Source: Cupriavidus necator
GTDB taxonomy: Bacteria > Pseudomonadota > Gammaproteobacteria > Burkholderiales > Burkholderiaceae
Assembly: GCF_013141915.1 (NCBI RefSeq)
Contig: NZ_SROX01000023.1
Location: 1-64,000, forward strand
Length of the DNA stretch: 64,000 nt
Direction: 5' to 3'
Every line of letters begins with the position of its first letter. The stretch's first letter is position 1. This document shows positions 16,964 through 26,171 of the stretch, one piece after another. A program made the position numbers and the translations under genes. The notes under the pieces were generated by a model. It was not told where the DNA came from. It ran no database searches and saw only the letters and a program-made list of their open reading frames with translations.

Positions 16964-18316
16964 ATGACACTGTTCCAAGACCTTCGCCGCATTGCCAGCC
17001 TGGCCGCCCCCGTGCTGGCCGGGCAACTCGCCGTGATCGCCTTCGGCGTGATCGATACCGTGATGGCCGGGCGCGCGTCCGCCACCGACCTCGCCGCCGT
17101 CGGGCTGGGCGGATCGATCTACGTGACTGTCTATATCAGCCTGATGGGCGTGCTGCAGGCGCTGTCGCCCATCGCCGGCCAGCTCTATGGCGCCGGCCGC
17201 CTCGAGGCCATCGGTGCGGAAGTCCGGCAGGCCGCATGGCTGGGCGCCGCGCTGGCGCTGCCGGGCGTGCTGCTGCTGGCGTTCCCCGGCCCGCTGCTGG
17301 GCTTCGCCAAAGCCCCGCCGGAACTGGTCGAGAAGGCCACCGCCTACCTGCATTTCGGCGCCTTCGGCTTGCCGGCGGCACTGGCCTTCCGCATCTATTC
17401 GGCGCTGAACAATGCGCTGTCCCGGCCGATCATGGTGACGGTGCTGCAGGTAGGCGGCCTGGCGCTCAAGGTACCGCTCAATGCCTGGTTTATCCACGGC
17501 GGCCTGGGCGTGCCGGCGATGGGCGGTCCCGGCTGCGGCCTGGCCTCGACGCTGATCAGCTGGACCTGGTGCATCGCCGCGGTGCTGATCCTGCGCCATG
17601 GCAGCGCCTATCATGCGCTGCGCATTTTCGACACCTGGAGCTGGCCCGCCGCCGCGCCGCTGCGCGCGCTGTTGCGCCTGGGCGTGCCGATGGGACTGAC
17701 CTACCTGATCGAGATCACCTCGTTCACGCTGATGTCGATCTTCATCACGCGCCTGGGCACGGTGACGCTCGCCGGGCACCAGATCATCGCCAACCTCGGG
17801 GCGGTGGCCTACATGCTGCCGCTGTCGCTTGGGATTGCCACCTCGACGCTGGTGGCACAGCATCTCGGCGCGCGCGACCGGGCGGGCGCCAGCCGCCTCG
17901 CCTGGCGCGGCATCCGCATGGCGGTGGTGCTCGCCGTACTGACCGGCGCCCTGCTGTGGCTGCTGCGCAAGCCGGTGCTGGACGCCTATGCCAGCGACCC
18001 CGCGGTGGTAGCCGCCGCGCTGCCGCTGGTGCTGTTCGTGGCGTTCTACCAGGCCTTCGACGCGGTGCAGGTCATGACGGCCTTTATCCTGCGCGCATAC
18101 AAGATCGCGCTGGTCCCGACGGTGATTTACGCGGGCTCGCTCTGGGGCATCGGCCTGGGCGGAGGGTACGTGCTGGGATTTGGATTGATCGACGGCATGC
18201 CGGCCTTCACGCATGGCGCGAGCGGCTTCTGGCTGGCCAACAGCATCAGCCTGGCCATTGCTGGGCTGCTGCTGGTGCGGTATTTCAGCCGGGTCAGCAA
18301 GGGACAGGCGAATTGA
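16964..18316 (+). CDS. MATE family multidrug/Na+ (H+) antiporter
   Basis: The 450-residue inner-membrane protein has two six-helix halves typical of MATE transporters. It begins with RRIASLAAPVLAGQLAVIAFGVIDTVMAG, the NorM-type helix 1 with its proline and the DTVMAG turn. It also has the family GQLYGAGR segment in the first half, and the related STLVAQHLGARDRAGA in the second half. MATE proteins export cationic drugs and dyes using ion gradients; the substrate here is unknown. The ATG at 16964 is the first plausible start. The gene ends 76 bp before a tRNA cluster on the opposite strand and shares a terminator hairpin with it. Confidence 0.9.
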   Translation: MTLFQDLRRIASLAAPVLAGQLAVIAFGVIDTVMAGRASATDLAAVGLGGSIYVTVYISLMGVLQALSPIAGQLYGAGRLEAIGAEVRQAAWLGAALALPGVLLLAFPGPLLGFAKAPPELVEKATAYLHFGAFGLPAALAFRIYSALNNALSRPIMVTVLQVGGLALKVPLNAWFIHGGLGVPAMGGPGCGLASTLISWTWCIAAVLILRHGSAYHALRIFDTWSWPAAAPLRALLRLGVPMGLTYLIEITSFTLMSIFITRLGTVTLAGHQIIANLGAVAYMLPLSLGIATSTLVAQHLGARDRAGASRLAWRGIRMAVVLAVLTGALLWLLRKPVLDAYASDPAVVAAALPLVLFVAFYQAFDAVQVMTAFILRAYKIALVPTVIYAGSLWGIGLGGGYVLGFGLIDGMPAFTHGASGFWLANSISLAIAGLLLVRYFSRVSKGQAN

Positions 18317-18361
18317 TCCGATGGGCCGACCACCATGGCAGGCCCGATTCGACCACTGAAA

Positions 18362-18387
18362 GAAAAAAGCCCGCTTGCGCGGGCTTT
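18362..18387 (-). terminator. Terminator of the first tRNA operon (bidirectional with the MATE gene)
   Basis: A stem AAGCCCGC/GCGGGCTT lies just after the 3' end of tRNA-Asp on the minus strand, followed by a T-run. On the plus strand four Ts follow, so it may also end the MATE transcript. Confidence 0.8.
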
Positions 18388-18392
18388 TGAAT

Positions 18393-18469
18393 TGGCGGAG
18401 TGGACGGGACTCGAACCCGCGACCCCCGGCGTGACAGGCCGGTATTCTAACCGACTGAACTACCACTCC
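18393..18469 (-). tRNA. tRNA-Asp (GTC), copy 1
   Basis: 77 nt including an encoded CCA. The anticodon stem CCGGC/GCCGG encloses CTGTCAC, giving anticodon GTC. The T-arm has GGTTCGAGTCC and the acceptor pairs GGAGTGG/CCACTCC. It is the last gene of an Ala-Glu-Asp operon and identical to copy 2. Confidence 0.97.
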
Positions 18470-18538
18470 TTAGTCGGCTGCCAACCCCGGCTGATGCCTG
18501 AGTCGACATGCTGGACGTCTGATTACGCCCTGCTGTTA

Positions 18539-18614
18539 TGGCGTCCCCTAGGGGATTCGAACCCCTGTACTCACCGTGAAAGGGTGATGTCCTAGGCCTC
18601 TAGACGAAGGGGAC
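18539..18614 (-). tRNA. tRNA-Glu (TTC), copy 1
   Basis: 76 nt with encoded CCA. The anticodon stem TCACC/GGTGA encloses CTTTCAC, giving anticodon TTC. The acceptor is GTCCCCT/AGGGGAC. It is the middle gene of the operon and identical to copy 2. Confidence 0.97.
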
Positions 18615-18721
18615 AGAAACTTGTTGTTCAACGCGTTTGCTGTCTTGCGCTGGAAAGTCCGCCATCATAGCAGTCTTTTTCGCGCTTGGGAAGCTTCTTT
18701 TCAGATGCTGCCCAAAATTCC

Positions 18722-18797
<76 letters not shown>

Positions 18798-18873
18798 GTA
18801 TCCGATACTCCGGACGGTTACTGCTGAATCATTCGACTGCCGCCACTTGCGCAGCGTTTGCAGCGAAGACAGG

Positions 18874-18903
18874 ATTATATAGCGATATTCACAACGAATG
18901 CAA
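18874..18903 (-). promoter_or_regulatory. Promoter of tRNA operon copy 1
   Basis: Minus strand -35 TTGCAT (18898-18903) and a perfect -10 TATAAT (18874-18879) are separated by 18 bp. They lie about 77 bp upstream of tRNA-Ala in an A+T-rich patch. Confidence 0.75.
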
Positions 18904-18950
18904 CACATTTTATTGCATTTACTGCGATTCGAAACATAATCCCTCACCCA

Positions 18951-18988
18951 AAAGAAAAACCCGCATGGTGGATACACCATGCGGGTTT
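18951..18988 (-). terminator. Terminator of tRNA operon copy 2
   Basis: A long perfect stem (AAACCCGCATGGTG with its complement, loop GATA) is followed on the minus strand by a run of Ts broken by one C. It directly follows tRNA-Asp copy 2, so the two operons should be separate transcripts. Confidence 0.85.
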
Positions 18989-18993
18989 AGTTT

Positions 18994-19070
18994 TGGCGGA
19001 GTGGACGGGACTCGAACCCGCGACCCCCGGCGTGACAGGCCGGTATTCTAACCGACTGAACTACCACTCC
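18994..19070 (-). tRNA. tRNA-Asp (GTC), copy 2
   Basis: 77 nt with encoded CCA and anticodon GTC. It is base-for-base the same as the copy 601 bp downstream in transcription order. Last gene of the upstream Ala-Glu-Asp operon. Confidence 0.97.
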
Positions 19071-19139
19071 TTAGTCGGCTGCCAACTCCGGCTGATGCCT
19101 GAGTCGACATGCTGGACGTCTGATTACGCCCTGCTGTTA

Positions 19140-19215
19140 TGGCGTCCCCTAGGGGATTCGAACCCCTGTACTCACCGTGAAAGGGTGATGTCCTAGGCCT
19201 CTAGACGAAGGGGAC
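19140..19215 (-). tRNA. tRNA-Glu (TTC), copy 2
   Basis: 76 nt with encoded CCA and anticodon TTC, identical to copy 1. The spacer to tRNA-Asp differs from copy 1 at a single base (T at 19087, C at 18486). Confidence 0.97.
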
Positions 19216-19282
19216 AGAAACTTGTCTTTCAACACGTTTCGGTCTGGCACCAACCGATATTGCGTGGCCGGCGCCTGAATCT

Positions 19283-19358
<76 letters not shown>

Positions 19359-19425
19359 ATGGTACTGCTATTTACTGCCACTTGCCGCAGCGCCTGAATT
19401 AACTACCGTTTCAAGCGAAGCCAAG

Positions 19426-19453
19426 ATTATATATCAATCATTAATCTTTGCAA
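19426..19453 (-). promoter_or_regulatory. Promoter of tRNA operon copy 2
   Basis: Minus strand -35 TTGCAA (19448-19453), 16-bp spacer, perfect -10 TATAAT (19426-19431). It is placed about 68 bp upstream of tRNA-Ala copy 2. Confidence 0.8.
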
Positions 19454-19571
19454 GTTCCCGTTTCAGCTTTTTTCGCCGGCTCTGCGCTTTAATAATCCGC
19501 TCAGAGAAGACGAGGATCCTTGCGGATCCGCCGGCCCGCTTGGTCGTTGACCGCGCTGCAGGGAGAAAGAG

Positions 19572-19600
19572 ATTATGCGCAAGTCCGCGCCGAAGCGCAA
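19572..19600 (-). promoter_or_regulatory. Candidate additional promoter between gltX and the tRNAs
   Basis: Minus strand TTGCGC (19595-19600), 17-bp spacer, CATAAT (19572-19577). It lies 29 bp after the gltX stop. It could be a second tRNA promoter or start a short transcript. Confidence 0.4.
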
Positions 19601-19628
19601 GCCCCGGCGCCGATTTTTTTGCGTCTTC

Positions 19629-21029
19629 TCAGGCAGCGGCGGCGAGGCGGCGCAGCACTGTGTCGCGGCCGAACAGCTCCAGTACCGCGTCGATGCTCGG
19701 CGTCTGCAGCTGGCCCGCCACCAGCAGGCGCACCGGCATGGCCAGCCTGGGCATCTTCAGCCCGAATTCGGCCAGCACGGCCTTGAAGGTGGCGCTGATG
19801 CCCTCGCGCGTCCACGCCGGCAGCGCGGCCAGCTGTGCCGACAGGGCCGCCAGCGCCGGCTGGATCTCCGGGGTCAGGTGTTCCGCCTTGAGGGCAGCGT
19901 CGGGCTGCGGCTCACCGCGGTAAAACAGCAGCGCGGCCTGCGCAACTTCCTTCAGCGTGTTGGCACGATCCTTCACCAGCGCAATCACGCCGACCAGGTC
20001 TGCCCCTTCGACCTTGCCACCAAGGGCCTCGATAAAGGGCTGCGTCAGCGTCGCCAGGCGCTGGTTGTCACCGACCTTGATGTAGTGGTTGTTGAGCCAG
20101 GCCAGCTTTTCGGGGTTGTACTGGGCGGGCGACTTGCCCAGGTGCTCCAGGTCGAACCATTCGACAAACTGCTCGCGCGTGAAGATTTCGGCATCGCCGT
20201 GGGCCCAGCCCAGGCGCGCGAGGTAGTTCAGCACGGCCTCGGGCAGATAGCCCTCGTCGCGATAGCCGGTCACGCTCATCGCGCCATGGCGCTTGCTCAT
20301 CTTCTCGCCCTGCTCGTTGAGCACGGTCGGCAGGTGAGCATAGACCGGCGGCGTGCCGCCCAGCGCGCGGATGATATTGATCTGGCGCGGCGTGTTGTTG
20401 ACGTGGTCGTCGCCGCGGATCACGTGCGTGATCTTCATGTCGAGATCGTCAACCACCACGCAAAAGTTGTAGGTGGGCGTGCCGTCGGGGCGCGCGATCA
20501 CGAGGTCGTCGAGCTCGTCGTTGGAAATCTCGATGCGGCCCTTGACCGCGTCGTCCCACACCACGCTGCCGCCGATGGGGTTTTTGAAGCGGATCACCGG
20601 ATCCACGCCGGCCGGCGGTTCGGGCAGCACCTTGCCCGGCTCCGGTCGCCAGAAGCCGTTGTAGCGCGGCTTTTCGCCGCGTTCGCGCTGGGCTTCGCGC
20701 AGCGCATCCAGCTCTGCCGTGCTCATGTAGCAACGGTAGGCCAGTCCGGCCTCGACCATCTGCGCCACCACCGCGCGATAGCGGTCCATGCGCTGCATCT
20801 GGTAGAACGGCCCTTCGTCGATATCCAGTTCCAGCCAAGCCATGCTTTCGAGGATCACGTCGACGGCTTCCTGCGACGAGCGCTCGACGTCGGTATCCTC
20901 GATGCGCAGGATGAAATCGCCCTGCATGCGGCGGGCAAAGGCCCAGGGATAGAGCGCGGAGCGGATGTTGCCGAGATGGATAAAACCGGTTGGGCTCGGC
21001 GCAAAGCGGGTGCGGACGCGTTGGGTCAT
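19629..21029 (-). CDS. gltX: Glutamyl-tRNA synthetase
   Basis: This class I synthetase charges tRNA-Glu. The 466-residue product has the HIGH-type signature [11 protein letters not shown] (residues 11-21) and the KMSKR loop in [10 protein letters not shown] (243-247), with the family RIEDTD motif at about 42-47 and the [14 protein letters not shown] segment. It shows no sign of being the truncated tRNA-modifying paralogue YadB. The ATG at 21029 gives the normal family N-terminus. The gene lies directly upstream of two operons that each encode its substrate tRNA. Its leader contains a terminator-like hairpin (see 21036). Confidence 0.97.
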   Translation of the reverse strand: MTQRVRTRFAPSPTGFIHLGNIRSALYPWAFARRMQGDFILRIEDTDVERSSQEAVDVILESMAWLELDIDEGPFYQMQRMDRYRAVVAQMVEAGLAYRCYMSTAELDALREAQRERGEKPRYNGFWRPEPGKVLPEPPAGVDPVIRFKNPIGGSVVWDDAVKGRIEISNDELDDLVIARPDGTPTYNFCVVVDDLDMKITHVIRGDDHVNNTPRQINIIRALGGTPPVYAHLPTVLNEQGEKMSKRHGAMSVTGYRDEGYLPEAVLNYLARLGWAHGDAEIFTREQFVEWFDLEHLGKSPAQYNPEKLAWLNNHYIKVGDNQRLATLTQPFIEALGGKVEGADLVGVIALVKDRANTLKEVAQAALLFYRGEPQPDAALKAEHLTPEIQPALAALSAQLAALPAWTREGISATFKAVLAEFGLKMPRLAMPVRLLVAGQLQTPSIDAVLELFGRDTVLRRLAAAA

Positions 21030-21035
21030 GGTCTG

Positions 21036-21073
21036 GGGAAAAACAAGAAAGCCCGCGCGCGGCGGCGCGCAGG
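21036..21073 (-). terminator. Terminator-like hairpin in the gltX leader (candidate attenuator)
   Basis: On the minus strand CCTGCGCGC pairs with GCGCGCGGG (one G-U, loop CGCC) and is followed by CTTTCTTGTTTTT, the form of an intrinsic terminator. It lies between a good promoter and the gltX ATG. A GCCCGC at the expected 5' end of the transcript (21085-21090) could pair with the same 3' arm and compete. No other gene upstream on this strand needs a terminator. Confidence 0.55.
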
Positions 21074-21095
21074 CTGGTGTATGTGCGGGCCTTGC

Positions 21096-21104
21096 ATTAT
21101 ACCA
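21096..21104 (-). promoter_or_regulatory. Extended -10 promoter of gltX
   Basis: The minus strand reads TGGTATAAT, a perfect extended -10. It predicts a start near 21089 and a leader of about 60 nt. The -35 region is poor. Confidence 0.65.
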
Positions 21105-21285
21105 ACGCGTATTGCAACGCCCTGCCCCGTTATCCCGCTGCGCGCACCGGCTCCGCGCGGAATCATTTATGCTTGCGCCGGTCTGAGGTGTGGCCGGCGC
21201 GCGGGCCGACGACGCGAACCTTGACAGAGAAGCGTGCGCATCACATCGTCTCCGCCGGCCCCACCTTGCTACCGATTCCCGCTGC

Positions 21286-22212
21286 ATGCAACGACGTCAT
21301 TTTCTCGGCATTCCCGCCGCCGCCCTGCTGGCGGGCTGCGCCTTTGGCCCGCGCCCCGCGCCGCCGGCCACGGCCACGCCCTCGCCGGCCGTCCCGCGCC
21401 CCATCAAGATCGGCCTGGCCCTGGGTGGCGGCGCGGCGCGCGGCTTTGCCCATATCGGCGTGATCAAGGCGCTCGAGGCCCAGGGCATCCACGCCGACCT
21501 CGTCACCGGCACCAGCGCCGGCGCTGTCGTGGCGGCGCTGTACGCCAGCGGCCTCGATGGCTTCCAGCTGAACAAGCTGGCACTGACCATGGACGAAGCC
21601 GCGATCGCCGACTGGGCACTGCCGTTCGGCACCCGCTTCGGCGGCTGGCTCAAGGGCGAGGCGCTGCAGAACTACATCAACCGGCTGGTGCAGAACCGGA
21701 CCATCGAGGCCATGAAGCTGCCGTTGGGCATCGTCGCCACCGACCTCAAGAGCGGCGAAAAGATCCTGTTCCGCCGCGGCAACACGGGACAGGCCGTGCG
21801 CGCCTCGAGCAGCGTGCCGGGCGTGTTCCAGCCGGTGTCGATCCAGGGGCATGACTATGTCGACGGGGGCCTGGTCGAGCCGGTGCCGGTGGATTCGGCG
21901 CGCAGCATGGGTGCGGACTTTGTCATCGCGGTCAATATCTCGGCCGACCCGTCGGCGCAGAAGAACGCTGGACAAAGCGGCGTGCTGCTGCAGACCACGG
22001 CAATCATGGGCCAGTCCATCAACAAGATGGCACTGGCGCGCGCCGACGTGGTGATCCGGCCCGAGCTGCCCGACATGGGTGGCAGCGATTTCAACGCGCG
22101 CAACCGCGCCGTGCTGGCAGGCGAACAGGCGACCGCGGCAGTCATGGCAACGCTGCGGCAGCGTCTGGAGCAGGCCCGGCTGGCGCCGGCGGGCAAGGTC
22201 GCGGCGCAGTAG
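21286..22212 (+). CDS. Patatin-like phospholipase family lipoprotein
   Basis: The 308-residue product is a predicted serine acyl hydrolase. A lipoprotein signal ends in LLAGC with the acylated cysteine at residue 18, which places the enzyme on a membrane facing the periplasm. The catalytic parts are all present: the oxyanion loop [15 protein letters not shown] (about 44-58), nucleophile motif GTSAG with Ser77, and the DGG aspartate in [12 protein letters not shown]. The fold resembles the RssA/YchK group. The physiological lipid substrate is unknown. The ATG at 21286 is chosen because it begins the lipoprotein signal. A bidirectional terminator follows. Confidence 0.88.
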   Translation: MQRRHFLGIPAAALLAGCAFGPRPAPPATATPSPAVPRPIKIGLALGGGAARGFAHIGVIKALEAQGIHADLVTGTSAGAVVAALYASGLDGFQLNKLALTMDEAAIADWALPFGTRFGGWLKGEALQNYINRLVQNRTIEAMKLPLGIVATDLKSGEKILFRRGNTGQAVRASSSVPGVFQPVSIQGHDYVDGGLVEPVPVDSARSMGADFVIAVNISADPSAQKNAGQSGVLLQTTAIMGQSINKMALARADVVIRPELPDMGGSDFNARNRAVLAGEQATAAVMATLRQRLEQARLAPAGKVAAQ

Positions 22213-22237
22213 CCGCGCCCACGCTGCTTGGGCAAAA

Positions 22238-22267
22238 CAAAAAGGACTGCCGCAGCAGTCCTTTTTT
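22238..22267. terminator. Bidirectional terminator between the patatin and NlpC/P60 genes
   Basis: The stem AAGGACTGC/GCAGTCCTT is flanked by A-runs and T-runs on both sides. It lies between two convergent genes. Confidence 0.9.
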
Positions 22268-22287
22268 GATTACAGCGGCGCCAGTCC

Positions 22288-22968
22288 TCAGCCGCCGTAC
22301 ATCGACGCGCGGCCGGCCTTGGGGTCGTAGCGCTTGAGCGTCTCGACCATGTCGCCAAGACCCTCGGCGCTGTGCTCCTTGCCGTCATCGATGCGGCGCG
22401 CACCGTTGTAGCGGGTCACCCAATAGGCCGCGCGCATGTCGTCGACGCGAATCTTGCTGCCGGTGGACGGCGCATGCACGAACTTGTTGTCGCCGATATA
22501 GATGCCGACATGCGAGAAGGTCTGGCGCATGGTGTTGAAGAACACCAGGTCGCCCGGACGCAGGTCGCTGGTGGCCACGGTGGTGCCGACGCGGCTGATT
22601 TCGACAGAGCGGCGCGGCAACATGAAGCCGAAGGTGTCATGGAACACGTAGCGAACGAAGCCGCTGCAGTCCAGGCCGGATTCGGGCGTGTTGCCGCCGA
22701 AGCGGTAACGCACGCCGATCAGGCCCAGCGCATTCATGACCAGGTCGCCAGCCTTGCTGGCAACGTTGCTGGTGGAATTCACCATCGACGACAGCAAGCC
22801 GCGCTTGCCTTCCGGATGCGAGTCCGCGGCCTGGGCCGTGGCATCGATACGGGTGTCGGCATCCTTGAATACCGTATCCGCCAGCACTCCATTCGACACA
22901 GTCGCACCGCAGGCAATGGCAAATCCGACGGCGGCGTGCGCCAGGGAATGAAGCACCGATCGCTGCAT
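22288..22968 (-). CDS. NlpC/P60 family cell-wall peptidase
   Basis: A secreted cysteine peptidase of the type that cuts peptidoglycan peptides. The 226-residue product has a cleavable signal peptide (MQRSVLHSLAHAAVGF to about residue 30, ending GVLA). The catalytic triad of the family is visible: Cys101 in LDCSGFV, His153 in FSHVGIYIG and a third residue at His165 in FVHAP. There is no SH3 or LysM domain. The start at 22968 is fixed by an AGGAGA ribosome-binding site. A consensus promoter lies far upstream and gives a leader of about 225 nt. Confidence 0.92.
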   Translation of the reverse strand: MQRSVLHSLAHAAVGFAIACGATVSNGVLADTVFKDADTRIDATAQAADSHPEGKRGLLSSMVNSTSNVASKAGDLVMNALGLIGVRYRFGGNTPESGLDCSGFVRYVFHDTFGFMLPRRSVEISRVGTTVATSDLRPGDLVFFNTMRQTFSHVGIYIGDNKFVHAPSTGSKIRVDDMRAAYWVTRYNGARRIDDGKEHSAEGLGDMVETLKRYDPKAGRASMYGG

Positions 22969-23376
22969 TGGTTCTCCTGTTGTTCTTTCCAAAGCAAGCC
23001 CCGGCACAAGGTCCGGGGCGGCTGGGTATGGGTGGATGTCGCGCGAACGTGCTCAGTGACGTCGGACGATCATCGTGTGAACTACGGGGCGAACCCTTTG
23101 CAAGCTCCGCGCCAGCAAGGCGCATCCGCTGCCGCACCGCGAACGTGCATGAAGAGCACAGATGCGCCGGACGGACCACCCCCAAAACTAGTTCTGGCGG
23201 GATGGTAAAGGGTTGTCATTCACATGTCAAAGTTCGTTACAAATTCGCCGGATTTGGCTTCCTAATCAACGATATAGACGGGTTTTCGCACCTTCTTTAT
23301 TGGATCAATCCCATGGTTCGATGCTAGCCCCCTCCGACGCGGCAGCGTCGACGCATGCAACGGAAAGCACGCCCGA
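22969..23376. other. Intergenic region upstream of the NlpC/P60 gene
   Basis: About 400 bp without a credible gene. It holds the NlpC/P60 promoter (23202-23230) and a long leader. Near the gene end of the leader the minus strand has GCCCCGG, an 8-nt loop, CCGGGGC (22998-23019) and then TTGCTTT, which resembles a weak terminator. The A+T-richer stretch at 23210-23320 is promoter DNA. Confidence 0.55.
23202..23230 (-). promoter_or_regulatory. Sigma-70 promoter of the NlpC/P60 gene
   Basis: Minus strand consensus -35 TTGACA (23225-23230), exactly 17 bp, then -10 TACCAT (23202-23207). Confidence 0.75.
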
Positions 23377-25038
23377 TCAGGCTGCCCCGACCTGCGCCGC
23401 CGCCATCAGCTTGCGGGTGTAGGGATGTTGCGGTGCGCCCAGCACCATTTCAGTTTCGCCGGCTTCGACCACCTCGCCCGCCTTCATCACGATGACCCGA
23501 TGCGCCATGGCGCGGATCACAGCGAGGTCATGGCTGATAAACAGGTAGCTGAGGTTGTACTTGTGCTGCAACTGGGACAGCAGCGCCAGCACCTGCTGCT
23601 GGATCGACACGTCCAGCGCCGAGGTGGGCTCGTCCAGCACCAGAATCTGCGGCTTGAGGATCAGCACGCGGGCGATGGCAATGCGCTGGCGCTGCCCGCC
23701 CGAGAATTCATGCGGATAGCGGCCCAGCGCGGTACGGTCCAGGCCGACCTCGCGCAGCGCCTCGATCACGCGCTGGCGCGTCGCCTCGCGCGACAGTCCG
23801 GGCTGGTGCAGCGCCAGGCCTTCGCCGACGATCTGCTCGATGGTCATGCGCGGCGCCAGCGATCCGAACGGATCCTGGAACACCACCTGCATGCGCGCGC
23901 GCAACTGGCGGCGATCGTCGCGCGTGGCGGTGTCGAAGCTGCGGCCCAGGAAATGGATGGTGCCCGCGCTCTTGCGCTGCAGCGCCAGCACGGTGTGGGC
24001 CAGCGTGGTCTTGCCCGAGCCGGACTCGCCCACGATGCCCAGGGTCTCGCCCTCGCGCAGCAGGAAGTCAACGTCCTTGACCGCCGCGAACTGGTCCTTG
24101 CCGAACCACCCCGCCAAGCCGCGGCGCTTGCGCGCATAGCTGACGCCCAGCTTGCGCGCCTCCAGCAGCACCGGCGCCAGCGGCACCAGCGGCAGCACCT
24201 CGCGCCGCGGGCGGCTGTCGATCAGCTTGCGGGTATAGGGATGCTGAGGCGCGGCGAACACCTTGGCGGTCTCGCCGGTCTCCACCAGCACGCCCTTCTC
24301 CATCACGCCCACGCGCTGCGCGAACGCGCGCACCAGGTTGAGGTCGTGGGTGATCAGCATCACCGCCATGCCGAACTCGGCCTGCAGGTCGCGCAGCAAG
24401 TCGAGGATCTGGGCGCGGATGGTCACGTCCAGCGCCGTGGTCGGTTCATCGGCCAGCAGCAGCTTGGGCCGGCACGCCAGCGCCATGGCGATCATGGCGC
24501 GCTGGCGCTGGCCGCCCGAGAGCTGGTGTGGAAAGCTGTCGAATCGGTGCGCGGCATCGCTGATGCCGGTGCGCTCAAGCAGCGCGATGGCCCGCTCGCG
24601 CGCGGCGCGCCGGTCCAGGCCTTCGTGCAGCGCCAGGGTTTCGACGATCTGGTTGCCGATGGTGTAGAGCGGGTTGAGCGCGGTCATCGGCTCCTGGAAG
24701 ATCATCGCAATCTCGGCGCCGCGGATGCCGCGCATCTCGCGGTCGGATACCTCCAGCAGGTTCTTGCCCTCGAAGCGGATCGCGCCGTCGTAGTAGGCGT
24801 CTTCCACCAGCCGCAGCATGGCCAGCGCCGTCACGGTCTTGCCCGAGCCCGACTCGCCCACCAGCGCATAGCGCTCGCCGGCACGCAGGTCGAAGCTGAC
24901 TTCGCGCACGGCGCGGGTGGCATGCTCGCCATGGCCGAAGGTGACGGACAGCTTGTCCACGCAGATCAGCGTGGACCCGGGCGCGGGCATCGGCGCCGGC
25001 GCCACGTCTGGCACGATCACAGGAGACACCGCGGTCAT
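23377..25038 (-). CDS. yejF: Peptide ABC transporter, double ATPase subunit YejF
   Basis: YejF energises the YejABEF importer of peptides and, in E. coli, microcin C. The 553-residue product is two ABC domains in one chain. Each has a Walker A GESGSGKT (first at 61-68), a signature ([10 protein letters not shown] and [10 protein letters not shown]) and a Walker B ([12 protein letters not shown] and [12 protein letters not shown]), followed by the oligopeptide-transporter C-terminal stretch PQHPYTRKL. The ATG at 25038 overlaps the yejE stop by 4 nt. It is the last gene of the operon yejA-B-E-F. Confidence 0.93.
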   Translation of the reverse strand: MTAVSPVIVPDVAPAPMPAPGSTLICVDKLSVTFGHGEHATRAVREVSFDLRAGERYALVGESGSGKTVTALAMLRLVEDAYYDGAIRFEGKNLLEVSDREMRGIRGAEIAMIFQEPMTALNPLYTIGNQIVETLALHEGLDRRAARERAIALLERTGISDAAHRFDSFPHQLSGGQRQRAMIAMALACRPKLLLADEPTTALDVTIRAQILDLLRDLQAEFGMAVMLITHDLNLVRAFAQRVGVMEKGVLVETGETAKVFAAPQHPYTRKLIDSRPRREVLPLVPLAPVLLEARKLGVSYARKRRGLAGWFGKDQFAAVKDVDFLLREGETLGIVGESGSGKTTLAHTVLALQRKSAGTIHFLGRSFDTATRDDRRQLRARMQVVFQDPFGSLAPRMTIEQIVGEGLALHQPGLSREATRQRVIEALREVGLDRTALGRYPHEFSGGQRQRIAIARVLILKPQILVLDEPTSALDVSIQQQVLALLSQLQHKYNLSYLFISHDLAVIRAMAHRVIVMKAGEVVEAGETEMVLGAPQHPYTRKLMAAAQVGAA

Positions 25039-26171
25039 GGCATGGCCTCCGGAGCCGCCCCGGTGGGCGCGCCCGCCGGGACCTTTGGCTCGACGCGGCC
25101 GCGCAGCGCGGCCAGCCCCAGCCGGGTATCGAAGGCATCGCGCAGCGCATCGCCCATGAACGTCAGCAGCAGCAGCGTGACCACCAGCACCGCGAAGGTC
25201 GACAGCGAGATCCACCACGCATCGAGATTGGCCTTGCCCTGCGCCAGCAGCTCGCCCAGGCTCGGCGTGGTCGGCGGCACGCCCAGGCCGAGAAAGTCCA
25301 GGCTGGTCAGCGCCAGGATCGCCGCGCTCATGCGGAACGGTAAAAAGGTAATCACCGGGGTCAGGCTGTTGGGCAGGATATGCCGCCACATGATCTGCAC
25401 GTTGGACAGTCCGAGCGCGCGCGCGGCCTTGACGTAGTCGAGCGAGCGGTTGCGGTAGAACTCGGCGCGCACGTAGTCGGACAACCCCATCCAGCCGAAT
25501 AGCGACAGCAGGATGATCAGCAGCGCCAGGCTGGGCTCGAAGATCGAGGCGAAGATGATCAGCAGGTACAGCTCGGGCATCGAGCTCCAGATCTCAATGG
25601 CGCGTTGCGAGAACAAGTCGAAGCGCCCGCCGAAAAACCCCATGAGTGCCCCGGTCAGCGTGCCGACCAGCACCCCGATCACGGTCAGCGCCAGCGCGAA
25701 CAGCACCGACACGCGGAAGCCATACAGCAGCCGCGCCAGCACGTCGCGGCCACGGTCGTCGGTGCCCAGCCAGTTCTCCGCCGAAGGCGGCGCCGGGTTG
25801 GGCTCCTTGGCGAAGTAGTTGAGCGAGTCGTACGAATACTGGTTCAGCGGAAACACCGCAAAATTGCCGTTGGTGGTGATGCGGTCGCGGATATACGGGT
25901 CCAGGTAGTCGGCAGGCGTGGCGAAATCGCCGTCGAAGGTGGTTTCGGGATAGACCTTGACGATGGGGAAATACCATTCGCCCTTGTAGTGCACCACCAG
26001 CGGCCGGTTGCTCGACAGCAGTTCGGCGCCAAGGCTCAGCACAAAGATGGCGACAAAGATCACCAGGCTCCAGTAGCCGCGCCGGTTGCGGCGGAAACGC
26101 TGCCAGGCGCGCTGGCGCGGCGAAGGCGAATGCGGCAGGCCGTCGGGCGCCGCGTGCGAGAACGTTTTCAT
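25035..26171 (-). CDS. yejE: Peptide ABC transporter permease YejE
   Basis: Inner-membrane permease, 378 residues. One N-terminal membrane helix (GYWSLVIFVAIFVLSLGAELL) is followed by a long periplasmic stretch with LGTDDRGRDVLARLLYG, the sequence typical of DppC/OppC-type permeases. Five further helices follow, including the EAA-type coupling loop YVKAARALGLSNVQIMWRHI. It overlaps yejF at its stop and yejB at its start by 4 nt each, so the three genes are translationally coupled. Confidence 0.93.
   Translation of the reverse strand: MKTFSHAAPDGLPHSPSPRQRAWQRFRRNRRGYWSLVIFVAIFVLSLGAELLSSNRPLVVHYKGEWYFPIVKVYPETTFDGDFATPADYLDPYIRDRITTNGNFAVFPLNQYSYDSLNYFAKEPNPAPPSAENWLGTDDRGRDVLARLLYGFRVSVLFALALTVIGVLVGTLTGALMGFFGGRFDLFSQRAIEIWSSMPELYLLIIFASIFEPSLALLIILLSLFGWMGLSDYVRAEFYRNRSLDYVKAARALGLSNVQIMWRHILPNSLTPVITFLPFRMSAAILALTSLDFLGLGVPPTTPSLGELLAQGKANLDAWWISLSTFAVLVVTLLLLTFMGDALRDAFDTRLGLAALRGRVEPKVPAGAPTGAAPEAMP

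Noticed and set aside
19575-21224. A 549-codon plus-strand frame with a ribosome-binding-like GGGAGAAAGAG before its ATG
   Set aside because: Nearly all of it is antisense to gltX. The first few Lys/Arg codons are not enough to support a gene.
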